DNA of 64,000 nucleotides from Sphingomonadaceae bacterium. Lineage in GTDB: Bacteria > Pseudomonadota > Alphaproteobacteria > Sphingomonadales > Sphingomonadaceae. Position numbers and translations under genes: made by a program. This document shows positions 8,349-16,676 of this stretch, in pieces. The notes below the pieces were generated by a model. That model was not told where the DNA came from, searched no databases, and was given only the letters and a program-made list of their open reading frames with translations. The DNA lies in contig JADZEQ010000008.1 of NCBI GenBank assembly GCA_020850455.1, positions 98,772 to 162,771 on the forward strand, in the 5' to 3' direction. Position 1 is the first letter of the stretch; each line of letters begins with the position of its first letter.

Positions 8349-8912
8349 TCAGCGCCTTGGCGTCAAAACCGCACAGGCGATGCGCGCGCCGCTATTCCCG
8401 CTGGGATCGGTTCGTTCATCATCGGCCATGGCATGGATGATAAAGGCTGCCCCATCATCATCGAGCAAACCGCCGACCCCGCGCGCGCTGCCCGCCAGCG
8501 GCCAGTCTTGTTGCACCACGCCGTCTTGCCCGATGACCAGATTGGGCAGATCACCCGCATGGCTGCCCGCCGGATTGTGGCGCCCATGCTGGTGCGCCGC
8601 TGGGTTCCAATGCGGACCAGCACTGGCAAAATTGGGCGCGTCGCAACGCCCGATACTGTGGATGTGCATGCCATGCACCCCCATCGGCCAGCCGCTGATG
8701 TCCAGCGCGAGGTGGAGCGAACCATCCCCTGCCGCCGTCACCGACACATGACCTGCAGCATTGCCATTGGCCCAATGGAGCGTGCCTGACGCGATAATGG
8801 AACCCAGTGCAGGGGCCAGTGCAGCGTCCGCTAGAGGGGCCGGTGCGGGGGATGCGGTTGGTATACAGCCAAGGAGTGGCAGCGCCATCACCCAAGAAAA
8901 TCCACCGCGCAT
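8349..8912 (-). CDS. sodC: Superoxide dismutase [Cu-Zn], predicted lipoprotein
   Basis: The 187-residue protein has the metal ligands of periplasmic Cu/Zn SOD: GVHGMHIHSIG, AGPHWNPAAHQHG, SHAGDLPNL and FIIHAMADD, with GNSGARIACAVL at the end. It dismutates superoxide outside the cytoplasm. The N-terminus has a lipobox LLGC with Cys16 rather than a plain signal peptidase I site, so the enzyme is probably membrane-tethered. The start at 8912 is chosen because GGAGG then stands 7 bases upstream; the ATG at 8918 would be too close. The CHRD gene follows. Confidence 0.88.
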   Translation of the reverse strand: MRGGFSWVMALPLLGCIPTASPAPAPLADAALAPALGSIIASGTLHWANGNAAGHVSVTAAGDGSLHLALDISGWPMGVHGMHIHSIGRCDAPNFASAGPHWNPAAHQHGRHNPAGSHAGDLPNLVIGQDGVVQQDWPLAGSARGVGGLLDDDGAAFIIHAMADDERTDPSGNSGARIACAVLTPRR

Positions 8913-8941
8913 CGCCATTCCTCCCCGCCCGCTTTTGGGCC

Positions 8942-10249
8942 TTACTGTCCCATCCCCACCGCATCATAGGTAAAGCCTGCGCGCTCGACCTCTGCGCGGC
9001 GATAAATATTGCGCAAATCGACGAGCAATTTACCCCGCACCACCGACGCCAACCGATCAAGGTCGAGCGCGCGATAAGCATCCCATTCGGTGACCAGAAC
9101 CACTGCGTCCGCCCCTTCGGCGGCGGCATAGGGGTCGGCGACCATAGTCACGCCGGGCAGCATGGCGGCGGCAGCCTCCATCCCCTCCGGATCGGTGGCG
9201 GTCACGCTCGCCCCGGCATCTTTGAGCGCCTGGATGATCGACAGCGCCGGGGCGTCGCGCATGTCATCGGTATTGGGTTTGAACGTCAAGCCGAGCACCG
9301 CAACCTTCTTGCCGCGCGCGCTACCGCCGAGCGCGGCGATGACCTTGCGCCCCATCGCGCGTTTGCGCTGGTCGTTAACATGGACCACCGCCTCCACAAT
9401 GCGTTGCGGCACGCCATTATCCTGCGCCGTCTTGAGCAGCGCCAGCGTATCCTTGGGAAAACAGCTCCCGCCATAACCCGGCCCGGCGTGGAGGAATTTG
9501 GGGCCGATGCGATTGTCCAGCCCGATGCCGCGCGACACATCTTGCACGTCCGCTCCCACCGCTTCGCACAGGTCGGCCACTTCGTTGATGAATGTGATTT
9601 TGGTCGCGAGAAAGGCGTTGGCGGCATATTTGATCAATTCTGCCGTCCGCCGCCGAGTGTAGAGCATCGGCGCTTCATTGAGGAAGAGCGGGCGATACAC
9701 CTCCGCCATCACATCGCGGCCATGGTCATCCTCATGGCCGATGACGATCCGGTCAGGGCGCTTGAAATCGCCAATCGCTGCGCCCTCGCGCAGAAATTCA
9801 GGGTTGGAAACCACCGAAAATCGATGGCCCTGCACCGTATCGCGCAGGATGCGCTCCACCTCATCCCCCGTGCCGACCGGCACCGTCGATTTGGTGACGA
9901 CGACGGCATCGCTAGTTAGATTCTCGCCAATTTCACGTGCGGCGGCATGAACATAGGAGAGATCGGCATGACCATCGCCGCGCCGCGACGGGGTGCCAAC
10001 CGCAATGAATATCGCATCCGCCCCGGCAATTCCCGCCGCCAAATCGGTGGTAAAGCTAAGCCGACCGGCAGCCACATTGGTGGCGACCAGCGCCTCCAAC
10101 CCCGGCTCATAAATCGGCATCTTACCAGCCAGCAGCCCATCAATCTTTGCCGCATCCTTATCAACGCAGCAGACATTATGGCCGAAATCGGCGAAACAGG
10201 CCCCCGACACCAGACCCACATATCCGGTCCCGATCATTGCGATTTTCAT
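8942..10249 (-). CDS. ugd: UDP-glucose 6-dehydrogenase
   Basis: The 435-residue enzyme oxidises UDP-glucose to UDP-glucuronate with NAD+, supplying polysaccharide synthesis. The N-terminal Rossmann motif is MIGTGYVGLVSGACFADFG; the catalytic Cys is in GPGYGGSCFPKDTLAL. The C-terminal UDP-binding domain contains GLTFKPNTDDMRDAP. The start at 10249 has AGGAGT upstream. The gene stands alone, leftward, between sodC and the exbD end; no other glycan genes flank it. Confidence 0.95.
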   Translation of the reverse strand: MKIAMIGTGYVGLVSGACFADFGHNVCCVDKDAAKIDGLLAGKMPIYEPGLEALVATNVAAGRLSFTTDLAAGIAGADAIFIAVGTPSRRGDGHADLSYVHAAAREIGENLTSDAVVVTKSTVPVGTGDEVERILRDTVQGHRFSVVSNPEFLREGAAIGDFKRPDRIVIGHEDDHGRDVMAEVYRPLFLNEAPMLYTRRRTAELIKYAANAFLATKITFINEVADLCEAVGADVQDVSRGIGLDNRIGPKFLHAGPGYGGSCFPKDTLALLKTAQDNGVPQRIVEAVVHVNDQRKRAMGRKVIAALGGSARGKKVAVLGLTFKPNTDDMRDAPALSIIQALKDAGASVTATDPEGMEAAAAMLPGVTMVADPYAAAEGADAVVLVTEWDAYRALDLDRLASVVRGKLLVDLRNIYRRAEVERAGFTYDAVGMGQ

Positions 10250-10318
10250 GCACCACTCCTTGAAGCGACGGCGCCCTGCGCCGTGCCGAAACGTCATTTT
10301 TGCACGCCCAAATAGGAA

Positions 10319-10346
10319 GGGGCGGCAACCCATCGGTCACCGCCCC
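10319..10346 (-). terminator. Hairpin after the tonB-exbBDD operon
   Basis: GGGGCGG (10319-10325) pairs with CCGCCCC (10340-10346) over a 14-base loop, 46 bp beyond the last exbD stop. No strong T-run follows on the minus strand, so termination is uncertain. Confidence 0.35.
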
Positions 10347-10391
10347 GCCTAGAGATATGCGGTCTGCTGTGCAAGCAGGCGTGCGCGCCAA

Positions 10392-10820
10392 TCAGAATTC
10401 GCGTGCGTAACGTTCGTTACCGACGAAGCCCAAACCGCCGACTTCGCTACGCTTGATCAGCGCCAACACCGAATCCACCACCACATAACGGGCATAAGGA
10501 TCGGGTTCGAGCTGCAGTTCCGGCGTCGGCGTAATCGACTTGGTCTGTTCCAAATTCTGCGACAATTGCGAGAAGTTGACCGGTGCACCATTCCACAAGA
10601 CCACACCCTGCGGGGTGATATTGACCTTGTTCTTTTGCGGTTCGACCGGCGGCGGCGGCGCGTTGGTCGGCACCGGCAGGTCGATTTTCACCGCGTGCGT
10701 TTGCACCGGAATGGACAAGATCATCATAATCAGCAGACACAACATCACGTCGATCAACGGCGTGGTGTTGAGGTCGCTCATCGGCGCGTCTTCGCCGCCG
10801 CCGCCCATGCTAATAGCCAT
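10392..10820 (-). CDS. exbD: Biopolymer transport protein ExbD (second copy)
   Basis: The 142-residue ExbD has a single helix with DLNTTPLIDVMLCLLIMMIL, including the proton-path Asp, then a Pro-rich linker (NAPPPPVEP) and a periplasmic domain ending GLGFVGNERYAREF. In ExbB-ExbD-TonB complexes ExbD couples proton flow to TonB motion. It is the last gene of the operon, 26 bp after the first exbD. The two operon copies are quite different, while the orphan at 4227-4658 is very similar to this one. Two ExbD types per ExbB is a known layout in alphaproteobacteria and Xanthomonas. Confidence 0.93.
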   Translation of the reverse strand: MAISMGGGGEDAPMSDLNTTPLIDVMLCLLIMMILSIPVQTHAVKIDLPVPTNAPPPPVEPQKNKVNITPQGVVLWNGAPVNFSQLSQNLEQTKSITPTPELQLEPDPYARYVVVDSVLALIKRSEVGGLGFVGNERYAREF

Positions 10821-10846
10821 TTTTCACCCTTTCCCTTGGCCCGCCA

Positions 10847-11338
10847 TTACAGACGGCCGAGCGTCGCCGACCCTGGCGCCGGTTCGGAAATAAAGCCGAT
10901 TTTCTGAAAGCCGGCATATTGCATCGTATAGATAACCCCGCCGATGCACTTATACGGCGTATTGATATCGCCGCGAATATGCACTTCGGGGAAATTATCC
11001 TCGGTCACATTTTGCGGCCCGCCAATATCGCGCAACAGACGGCGCAATTTGTCGGTGCCACGGCGCAGCAATTCGTTCGAATCGACGCGCGTCTGACCCC
11101 AATAGACTTCGCAGCTATAACGGTCAGGCCCGGCCCGGACGGACAAGAGGACGTTTTCCGGCTTGGTCGTGGTCGGTTCAAACGCCAGATCGGGCAGTTG
11201 CAGCTCTACATTTTCGAGCACTGCCGGAATGGTGATAAGAAAGATGATCAGGAGCACCAACATCACGTCGACGAGCGGTGTGGTGTTGATTTCCGACATC
11301 GAGACGTCGTCGCCGCCTGATCCCATGCTAATTGCCAT
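10847..11338 (-). CDS. exbD: Biopolymer transport protein ExbD (first copy)
   Basis: The 163-residue ExbD has the N-terminal helix EINTTPLVDVMLVLLIIFLI with the conserved Asp, and a longer periplasmic domain than its neighbour. That domain contains EVHIRGDINTPYKCIGGVIY, with two Cys residues in the mature region (DRYSCEVYW and PYKCIGG). It begins with MAISMGSGGDD, almost the same as the second copy (MAISMGGGGED), pointing to an old tandem duplication. It lies 127 bp after exbB, across a hairpin that may set the ExbB:ExbD ratio. Confidence 0.93.
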   Translation of the reverse strand: MAISMGSGGDDVSMSEINTTPLVDVMLVLLIIFLITIPAVLENVELQLPDLAFEPTTTKPENVLLSVRAGPDRYSCEVYWGQTRVDSNELLRRGTDKLRRLLRDIGGPQNVTEDNFPEVHIRGDINTPYKCIGGVIYTMQYAGFQKIGFISEPAPGSATLGRL

Positions 11339-11430
11339 AACTCAGCTTCCTATTCGCTTCTGACTAGACAGCGGGATTTATCCCATTGTCGGGGCCTGAA
11401 AAGACCGGCCCCCCGTCAGCTTCGAACGTG

Positions 11431-11453
11431 GCGGGGCGGACATGCCGCCCCGC
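11431..11453. repeat. GC-rich hairpin between exbB and exbD
   Basis: GCGGGGCGG (11431-11439) and CCGCCCCGC (11445-11453) form a perfect 9-bp stem with a 5-base loop, just after the exbB stop. There is no T-run on the minus strand. It is more likely an mRNA-stabilising or attenuating structure than a full terminator. Confidence 0.5.
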
Positions 11454-11465
11454 AGCCACGTCCCT

Positions 11466-12233
11466 TTATGCCTTGGCGGCAGGCGCAGCGGCCGGCTTTG
11501 CCGGGGCAGCAGGGGCGGCAGCCGTCACCGACGGACGCACGGCACCGTTCGACATGATCGACCCCAGCACATCGTTCGAAAAGGTCGAAAGGTTACGGCC
11601 AATCACCTTGTTACGGCCCTGCAGCCAGTTGAAGGCCATAACCGCCGGAACCGCGACGACCAGACCGATGGCGGTCATGATGAGCGCTTCACCGACCGGC
11701 CCAGCAACCGTATCAATCGATGCCTGACCCGAAGCACCGATTTTCACCAGCGCGGTCAAAATCCCGATAACCGTACCGAACAGCCCGACAAACGGTGCGG
11801 TCGCGCCGACGGTGGCGAGGAAGGACAGGCCCGAAGCCAGCTTGGAGTTAATGTGATTTTGCGAACGTTCCATCGTCCCGTGCATCCAGTCATGCGCTTC
11901 GACGGGGTTGGCAAGCTTGCTGTGGTCCGACTGTGCGCGCAGGCCGTCTTCGACGATCTGGCGATAGGCACTGTTCTTTTCCAGCTTCTTCATGCCGTCG
12001 TCGAGCGAGGGGGCGCGCCAAAAGCTCGCTTGCATGTCACGGCCCTGTTTCATCACCTTATTCTGTTCGAACAGCTTGGTGAACAGGATGTAGAGCGAAC
12101 CGGTGAACATGACGAGCAGCACGATGAAGGTCGTCCAGGTAACAGCATTACCGTCGCGCAACATCGGAACCAGACCATATTCCGCGCCCCCATGAGCAGC
12201 AGCGCCAGCGGCATTGATCAAAGTGGTATACAT
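11466..12233 (-). CDS. exbB: ExbB/MotA/TolQ-family proton channel protein
   Basis: The 255-residue protein has three membrane helices: one near residues 31-53 (WTTFIVLLVMFTGSLYILFT) and two in the C-terminal half. The signature GLSFLATVGATAPFVGLFGTVIGI is followed by GEALIMTAIGLVVAVPAVMAFNW. ExbB pentamers house ExbD and power TonB with the proton motive force. The C-terminus ends in an Ala/Pro tail of about 25 residues. The gene follows tonB by 91 bp. The family match is strong; TolQ is less likely because tonB and two exbD genes flank it. Confidence 0.92.
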   Translation of the reverse strand: MYTTLINAAGAAAHGGAEYGLVPMLRDGNAVTWTTFIVLLVMFTGSLYILFTKLFEQNKVMKQGRDMQASFWRAPSLDDGMKKLEKNSAYRQIVEDGLRAQSDHSKLANPVEAHDWMHGTMERSQNHINSKLASGLSFLATVGATAPFVGLFGTVIGILTALVKIGASGQASIDTVAGPVGEALIMTAIGLVVAVPAVMAFNWLQGRNKVIGRNLSTFSNDVLGSIMSNGAVRPSVTAAAPAAPAKPAAAPAAKA

Positions 12234-12324
12234 AAAATTTCCTTTTCGAATTTCTGTCTTGACTGTCGTGCCGCCCGATCACCCCTCCCCCTCGGAGGGT
12301 TGTCGCCGAGCGGCGGTTGAAAAA

Positions 12325-12981
12325 TTAACGTTCGGGCAACACCCAGCGCACGCGCTTGGTATAAACCGAAGAAGTCGGATTGCCTGCACGATCGAGCGCC
12401 GGTTCAAAGCGGGCACGCCGCTGCAAATTACGGCATGCTGCCTGATCGAGCGCGCTGTTACCCGACGAACCCGTCACTTCGCACGAAGTCACCCGGCCTT
12501 CGGCGCTGACTTGCAAACGTGTCGAGGTAACGCCCTGCGCTTCTTCACGAATGGCCGATGGCGGATAATCGTCCGTGGTCACCCAGCTGCTTTCGTTGCC
12601 GCGCGGCCGGGCCGGGCGCGAATCATCACGCGGCGGCGGCGCAGGCGGGGCCACAACAGGGGGGACCACCACGGGCGGCGGCGGCGCTGCGGGCGGCGGC
12701 GGCGCCACCACATTGGTTGAAACCGGCGGCGCAATCGTCGGCGTAACGACTTCCACCCGCGTTGGCGGCGGCGGCACGTCATTGGGCGGCGGCGGCGGCG
12801 GCGGTTCTTCGGGTGGCGGCGGTTCTTCGATTTGAACCACGTCCAGTTTGCGGACGATCTGCTTCACCGCATCAATGTCGAGGCTTTTCGCCAAGACCAA
12901 CCCGAGCGCAAAGGTGAAAAACCCGACCAAAATGATCGAGAACACCCTGGATTTCGGGTCGACTGTATCACCATAAGCCAT
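12325..12981 (-). CDS. tonB: Energy transducer TonB
   Basis: The 218-residue protein has one N-terminal membrane helix (about 12-32, VFSIILVGFFTFALGLVLA). A Pro-rich periplasmic spacer (about 50-125) begins with EEPPPPEEPPPPPPP. The C-terminal TonB domain contains DDYPPSAIREEAQG and RRARFEPALDRAGNP. TonB carries energy from ExbBD to outer-membrane receptors. The helix has Ser but lacks the SxxxH His of E. coli TonB. It is the first gene of the operon, with GGAG upstream. A TATAGT box at 12999-13004 (minus strand) could be its promoter but has no good -35. Confidence 0.93.
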   Translation of the reverse strand: MAYGDTVDPKSRVFSIILVGFFTFALGLVLAKSLDIDAVKQIVRKLDVVQIEEPPPPEEPPPPPPPNDVPPPPTRVEVVTPTIAPPVSTNVVAPPPPAAPPPPVVVPPVVAPPAPPPRDDSRPARPRGNESSWVTTDDYPPSAIREEAQGVTSTRLQVSAEGRVTSCEVTGSSGNSALDQAACRNLQRRARFEPALDRAGNPTSSVYTKRVRWVLPER

Positions 12982-13304
12982 TCGGCAATGTGCTCCCTAC
13001 TATACCCCAAAAACAGGCGGGAAACACGGGGGGCTGTCGCTGGAAAACCCAGCCCGAACCGCCATCCACCCCCGCATATGCGGGGAACATATCCCCCATT
13101 CGCGCATGGCTGAATGGGGAAAATATAGCGACCCGGGAATCACCCGAATATGCTCCCTTACCTCGAATCAGGCTGTTATCGCGCTCTTTCGCGTGGCGCA
13201 AACCATTTATCGGCGGTTAACATCGCCATTGCCATAGAAGCGTATCAGCTTGTAGACGTTCCATTTCAACGGGGCGCAACATTATGTCGAGAGGAAGGGG
13301 CGTC
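12982..13304. other. Divergent intergenic region between tonB and a secreted-protein gene
   Basis: This 323-bp gap contains no credible gene. It holds a 16-base palindrome CCCCGCATATGCGGGG at 13070-13085, an 8-bp inverted repeat CCCCATTC/GAATGGGG at 13094-13101 and 13112-13119, and the ribosome site GAGGAAGGGG (13291-13300) of the rightward gene. No clear Fur-like operator was recognised, although tonB operons are often iron-regulated. Confidence 0.5.
13070..13085. repeat. Perfect 16-base palindrome
   Basis: CCCCGCATATGCGGGG is self-complementary over its full length. On the minus strand it is preceded by GTT and followed by GTGGATGG, so it resembles the stem of a type I-E CRISPR repeat, but only one copy exists here. 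It could be a regulator site for the divergent genes. Confidence 0.55.
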
Positions 13305-14207
13305 ATGTTAATCCGCAACCGTAAATGGCCAGCTGGCGCAAAGGCTGTTGCGTCTGCCATGCTATTGGTAGCATTGACGATATCGGGCGGCAGCGCCGCG
13401 CAAAATGGCATGCCACGGGCAAATCCTGCCAATATGGCCCCAAATACCCCCGTCATCCCGCCACCGGACAGCTATGCCGACGTCGCCGACCGCGCGGTGG
13501 GTGCCGCCACCATCGTCCATGCGCGCATACGCCGTGTGCGGGTGGTGGAGGATGCGCGCGCCGCCAATGTGCCCGCGAATCTGGTGCGCCTATATATAGA
13601 GGCGGAGACGCGCGCCATGATTTTCGGCAGCGATCCCATCGCCGCGCGATTTTCCTTCATCACCGATCAACCCCGCGATGCAGAGGGTAAGCCGCCCAAA
13701 TTGCGCGGGCACGAAGTCTTGCTCTTTGCCCGCCATGTTGAACGCAGCGACCAGTTGACGCTGGTTAACCCCGCCGCGTTGATGCTGTGGGACATGGCGC
13801 GTGAGGGTACGGCGCGCGCCATTGCGGCGGAACTGGCGGCTGGCCCACCGCCGCCAGCGGTCACCGGTATCACCCAAGCATTTCATGTGACCGGCACCGT
13901 GAGCGGCGAAAGCGACAGCCAGATTTTCCTGTCAACCGATGCCGCCATCCCCATCACGCTCACCATCGAACGACGCGGCAACGCGCCGCCACAATGGGCG
14001 GTCGCATTTGGGGAGATTATCGACGCCAGCGCGGCGCGCCCCGCCCCGCGCACGCTGCGCTGGTACCGGTTGGCATGTGGCCTGCCGCGCACCATCCCCC
14101 AGCAAATATTGCGGGGAAGCAGCGCCGATGATGCGAGCGCCATCGCCGCCGATTATGCGCTGGTGCTGGCGTCCATCGCGCCCTGCGACCGCACCGCCGC
14201 GCCATAA
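13305..14207 (+). CDS. Secreted protein of unknown function
   Basis: The 300-residue protein starts with a basic n-region and a hydrophobic core (AVASAMLLVALTISG) with a likely signal peptidase site near SAAQ. The mature part opens with a Pro-rich stretch (PNTPVIPPPDS) and then mixed alpha/beta sequence without a recognised motif. Only two Cys residues occur, both late (RLACGLP and IAPCDR), and they could form a disulfide. The start at 13305 is set by GAGGAAGGGG just upstream; the ATG at 13284 would place that site inside the coding region. It lies upstream of hom on the same strand but with a 102-bp gap. I do not recognise the family. Confidence 0.7.
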   Translation: MLIRNRKWPAGAKAVASAMLLVALTISGGSAAQNGMPRANPANMAPNTPVIPPPDSYADVADRAVGAATIVHARIRRVRVVEDARAANVPANLVRLYIEAETRAMIFGSDPIAARFSFITDQPRDAEGKPPKLRGHEVLLFARHVERSDQLTLVNPAALMLWDMAREGTARAIAAELAAGPPPPAVTGITQAFHVTGTVSGESDSQIFLSTDAAIPITLTIERRGNAPPQWAVAFGEIIDASAARPAPRTLRWYRLACGLPRTIPQQILRGSSADDASAIAADYALVLASIAPCDRTAAP

Positions 14208-14309
14208 AATCCCCCGGCGGGTTAAATCATTACCGTTGCGCGTGACTTGCGCGCGCGGCGCGGCTATCGGCGGCGCACAACCAGCAATCGCGCAGCAATA
14301 GAGTTTTCC

Positions 14310-15626
14310 ATGACCCCTCCCCCCCATGTGCCGCAATCCACTCGCCCCTTGCGTATCGGCATCGCCGGCCTGGGCACGGTGGGCAGCGGCGTGGTCCGCC
14401 TGCTCGATGAAAATGCCGCGCTGATCGCCCGGCGCGCCGGGCGCGCCATAGAGGTGACAGCGGTCGCCGCGCGCGATGCAACGCGCGATCGCGGGATCAA
14501 TCTGGGTGCTGTGCGTTGGCATAGGGATGCTGTCGCACTCGCCAACGACCCGGATGTTGACGCGGTGGTCGAAGTTATCGGCGGTGCAGACGGCGTCGCG
14601 CTGGAACTTGCGCAGGCAAGTCTGGCGGCGGGCAAACCCTTTGTCACCGCGAACAAGGCGATGATTGCGGCGCATGGCATGGCGCTCGCCGCGCGGGCCG
14701 AGGCTGCCGACATCGCACTGAAATTTGAAGCGGCTGTGGCGGGCGGCATTCCGGTTATCAAGGCACTGCGCGAAGGGGCTTCGGCCAACCGGATCGAACG
14801 CGTTTATGGCATTTTGAACGGCACCTGCAATTTCATCCTGACCGCGATGGAAAGCCGCGCGCTCAGCTTTGATGCCGCGTTGGCGGAGGCACAGGCGCTC
14901 GGCTATGCAGAGGCGGACCCCGGTTTCGACATTGACGGGGTCGATGCCAGCCACAAGCTCGCCATATTGGCTGCCATATGCTTTTCCGCGCGCACCGACG
15001 TTGCGGGCGTCACGGTGGAGGGGATACGCGCGATCAGTGCGGAGGATATCAAGGAAGCCGACGCGCTCGGTTATCGCATCCGCCTCATCGCCATGGCCGA
15101 GATGCAAAATGGCGCGCTGCTGCAATATGTGCGCCCCTGTCTGGTCGCGGCCGAACATCCGCTGGGCTATGTGCCCGGCTGCCTCAACGCCGTTGTAGCG
15201 GAAGGGAATTTTGTCGGCCGCCTGTTTCTGGAAGGCGCGGGCGCGGGCGATGGCCCGACTGCCAGTGCCGTTGTCGCCGACATTATCGACGTGGCGCGCG
15301 ATGAATATGGCCCGGCCTTTACCATGGCGGTCGGCGCGCTTGACGCACTGCCGCGCGCCGATGTCGGCCATGTTGTGGGCAAATCCTATATCCGCCTCCA
15401 TGTCGCTGACCGCACTGGCGTGCTTGCCGAAATCGCCATCGCCATGCGCGATGCCGGGGTTTCGGTCGAAAGCCTGATTCAGCGCGGCGGAACGGGTGGG
15501 GAGGCGTTGATCGTCCTCGTCACCCATGCCAGCGATGCAGCGGCAGTCGACGGCGCGCTCGATACGCTGGCCCAGGGTGATGCGCTGGTTGCGCCGCCGC
15601 TGCGCCTGCCGATATTGGCGCTTTAG
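14310..15626 (+). CDS. hom: Homoserine dehydrogenase
   Basis: The 438-residue enzyme reduces aspartate semialdehyde to homoserine with NAD(P)H, the branch point to threonine and methionine. The Rossmann motif is GIAGLGTVGSGVVRLL; VTANKAMIA and GILNGTCNFIL are family motifs. A C-terminal ACT domain (about 355-425, RLHVADRTGVLAEIAIAM) suggests feedback control by threonine. The start at 14310 leaves a short N-terminus before the Rossmann fold. thrC is separate at 20.7 kb; glpX follows by 73 bp, the usual hom-glpX order in alphaproteobacteria. Confidence 0.95.
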   Translation: MTPPPHVPQSTRPLRIGIAGLGTVGSGVVRLLDENAALIARRAGRAIEVTAVAARDATRDRGINLGAVRWHRDAVALANDPDVDAVVEVIGGADGVALELAQASLAAGKPFVTANKAMIAAHGMALAARAEAADIALKFEAAVAGGIPVIKALREGASANRIERVYGILNGTCNFILTAMESRALSFDAALAEAQALGYAEADPGFDIDGVDASHKLAILAAICFSARTDVAGVTVEGIRAISAEDIKEADALGYRIRLIAMAEMQNGALLQYVRPCLVAAEHPLGYVPGCLNAVVAEGNFVGRLFLEGAGAGDGPTASAVVADIIDVARDEYGPAFTMAVGALDALPRADVGHVVGKSYIRLHVADRTGVLAEIAIAMRDAGVSVESLIQRGGTGGEALIVLVTHASDAAAVDGALDTLAQGDALVAPPLRLPILAL

Positions 15627-15699
15627 TCGCAATATCGACTTTCCAATCCGGCCCGCCTATGCGCGCGGGCAAGATGCAAGAAATTACAGGGGAAATATC

Positions 15700-16662
15700 G
15701 TGACCGATGCCAGCCAAAATCTCGACCGCGTTCTTGTGCTTGAAATGGTGCGCGTTACCGAAGCAGCGGCGGTAGGCGCAGCCAAGCTGATTGGGCGCGG
15801 CGACGAAAAGGCGGCGGATGCCGCGGCGGTGGAGGCGATGCGCGCCGCGCTCAACGCGCTCGACATGGACGGCACCGTGGTCATTGGGGAGGGTGAGCGC
15901 GACGAAGCGCCGATGCTCTATATCGGCGAAAAAGTGGGTTCGGGCAGTGGCCCGAGCATTGATATTGCACTCGACCCGCTTGAGGGAACGACGATTACCG
16001 CCAAGGCCGGGCCAAATGCGCTCGCCGTGCTCGCCATCGCGGAAAAGGGTGGGCTGCTCAACGCGCCGGACGTCTATATGGACAAGATTGCGGTCGGCCC
16101 CGGCTATGCCGACGGGGTCATCGACCTTGCCAAAAGCGCGACCGAAAATGTTCGCGCGGTGGCCGCCGCCAAGGGCGTGCAGCCGGGCGACATCATCGTT
16201 TGCGTGCTCGACCGGCCGCGCCATGAGGGGTTGATTGCCGAATTGCGCGCGCTGGGTTGCGGCATCCAGCTTATCCCCGATGGCGATGTGGCAGGCGTGA
16301 TCGCGGTGACCAACCCCGACACCGGCATCGACCTCTATATGGGGTCGGGCGGCGCACCCGAAGGGGTGCTGGCCGCAGCGGCATTACGCTGTGTCGGCGG
16401 CCAGTTTCAGGGCCGTTTGCTGTTCCGCAACGAAGATGAACGCGCACGCGCGCGCAAATGGGGCATTGAAAACCTCGACCGCATCTATGCGCTCGAAGAA
16501 TTGGCCAAGGGCGATGTTATCTTTGCCGCCACCGGGGTTACCGACGGCAGCTTGCTCGACGGGGTAAAGCGCCGCCGCGACGGGGCAATCACCACCGAAT
16601 CGATTGTCATGCGCGCATCGAGCGGCACCGTGCGGCGCGTGTACAGCGAACATCGCGGGTAA
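15700..16662 (+). CDS. glpX: Class II fructose-1,6-bisphosphatase
   Basis: The 320-residue GlpX-type phosphatase hydrolyses fructose 1,6-bisphosphate in gluconeogenesis. Metal and substrate motifs are VVIGEGERDEAPMLYIGEKV and DIALDPLEGTT. The start is a GTG at 15700 with AGGGGA 7 bases upstream; there is no better ATG in frame. It probably shares a transcript with hom. Its length and motifs match the family. Confidence 0.94.
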   Translation: MTDASQNLDRVLVLEMVRVTEAAAVGAAKLIGRGDEKAADAAAVEAMRAALNALDMDGTVVIGEGERDEAPMLYIGEKVGSGSGPSIDIALDPLEGTTITAKAGPNALAVLAIAEKGGLLNAPDVYMDKIAVGPGYADGVIDLAKSATENVRAVAAAKGVQPGDIIVCVLDRPRHEGLIAELRALGCGIQLIPDGDVAGVIAVTNPDTGIDLYMGSGGAPEGVLAAAALRCVGGQFQGRLLFRNEDERARARKWGIENLDRIYALEELAKGDVIFAATGVTDGSLLDGVKRRRDGAITTESIVMRASSGTVRRVYSEHRG

Positions 16663-16676
16663 TAAATTTCGCGCGT

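Noticed and set aside
12234..12324. Terminator between tonB and exbB
   Set aside because: The CCCTC/GAGGG pairing has a one-base loop and no T-run, so it is unlikely to form or terminate.
13070..13119. CRISPR array near tonB
   Set aside because: There is only one repeat-like palindrome; the neighbouring inverted repeat has another sequence and there are no spacers or cas genes.
13932..15632. A 566-codon open frame antisense to hom
   Set aside because: It is a GC-rich shadow of hom, which has full motifs and a family-correct length; the antisense product is His/Arg-rich and has no domain.
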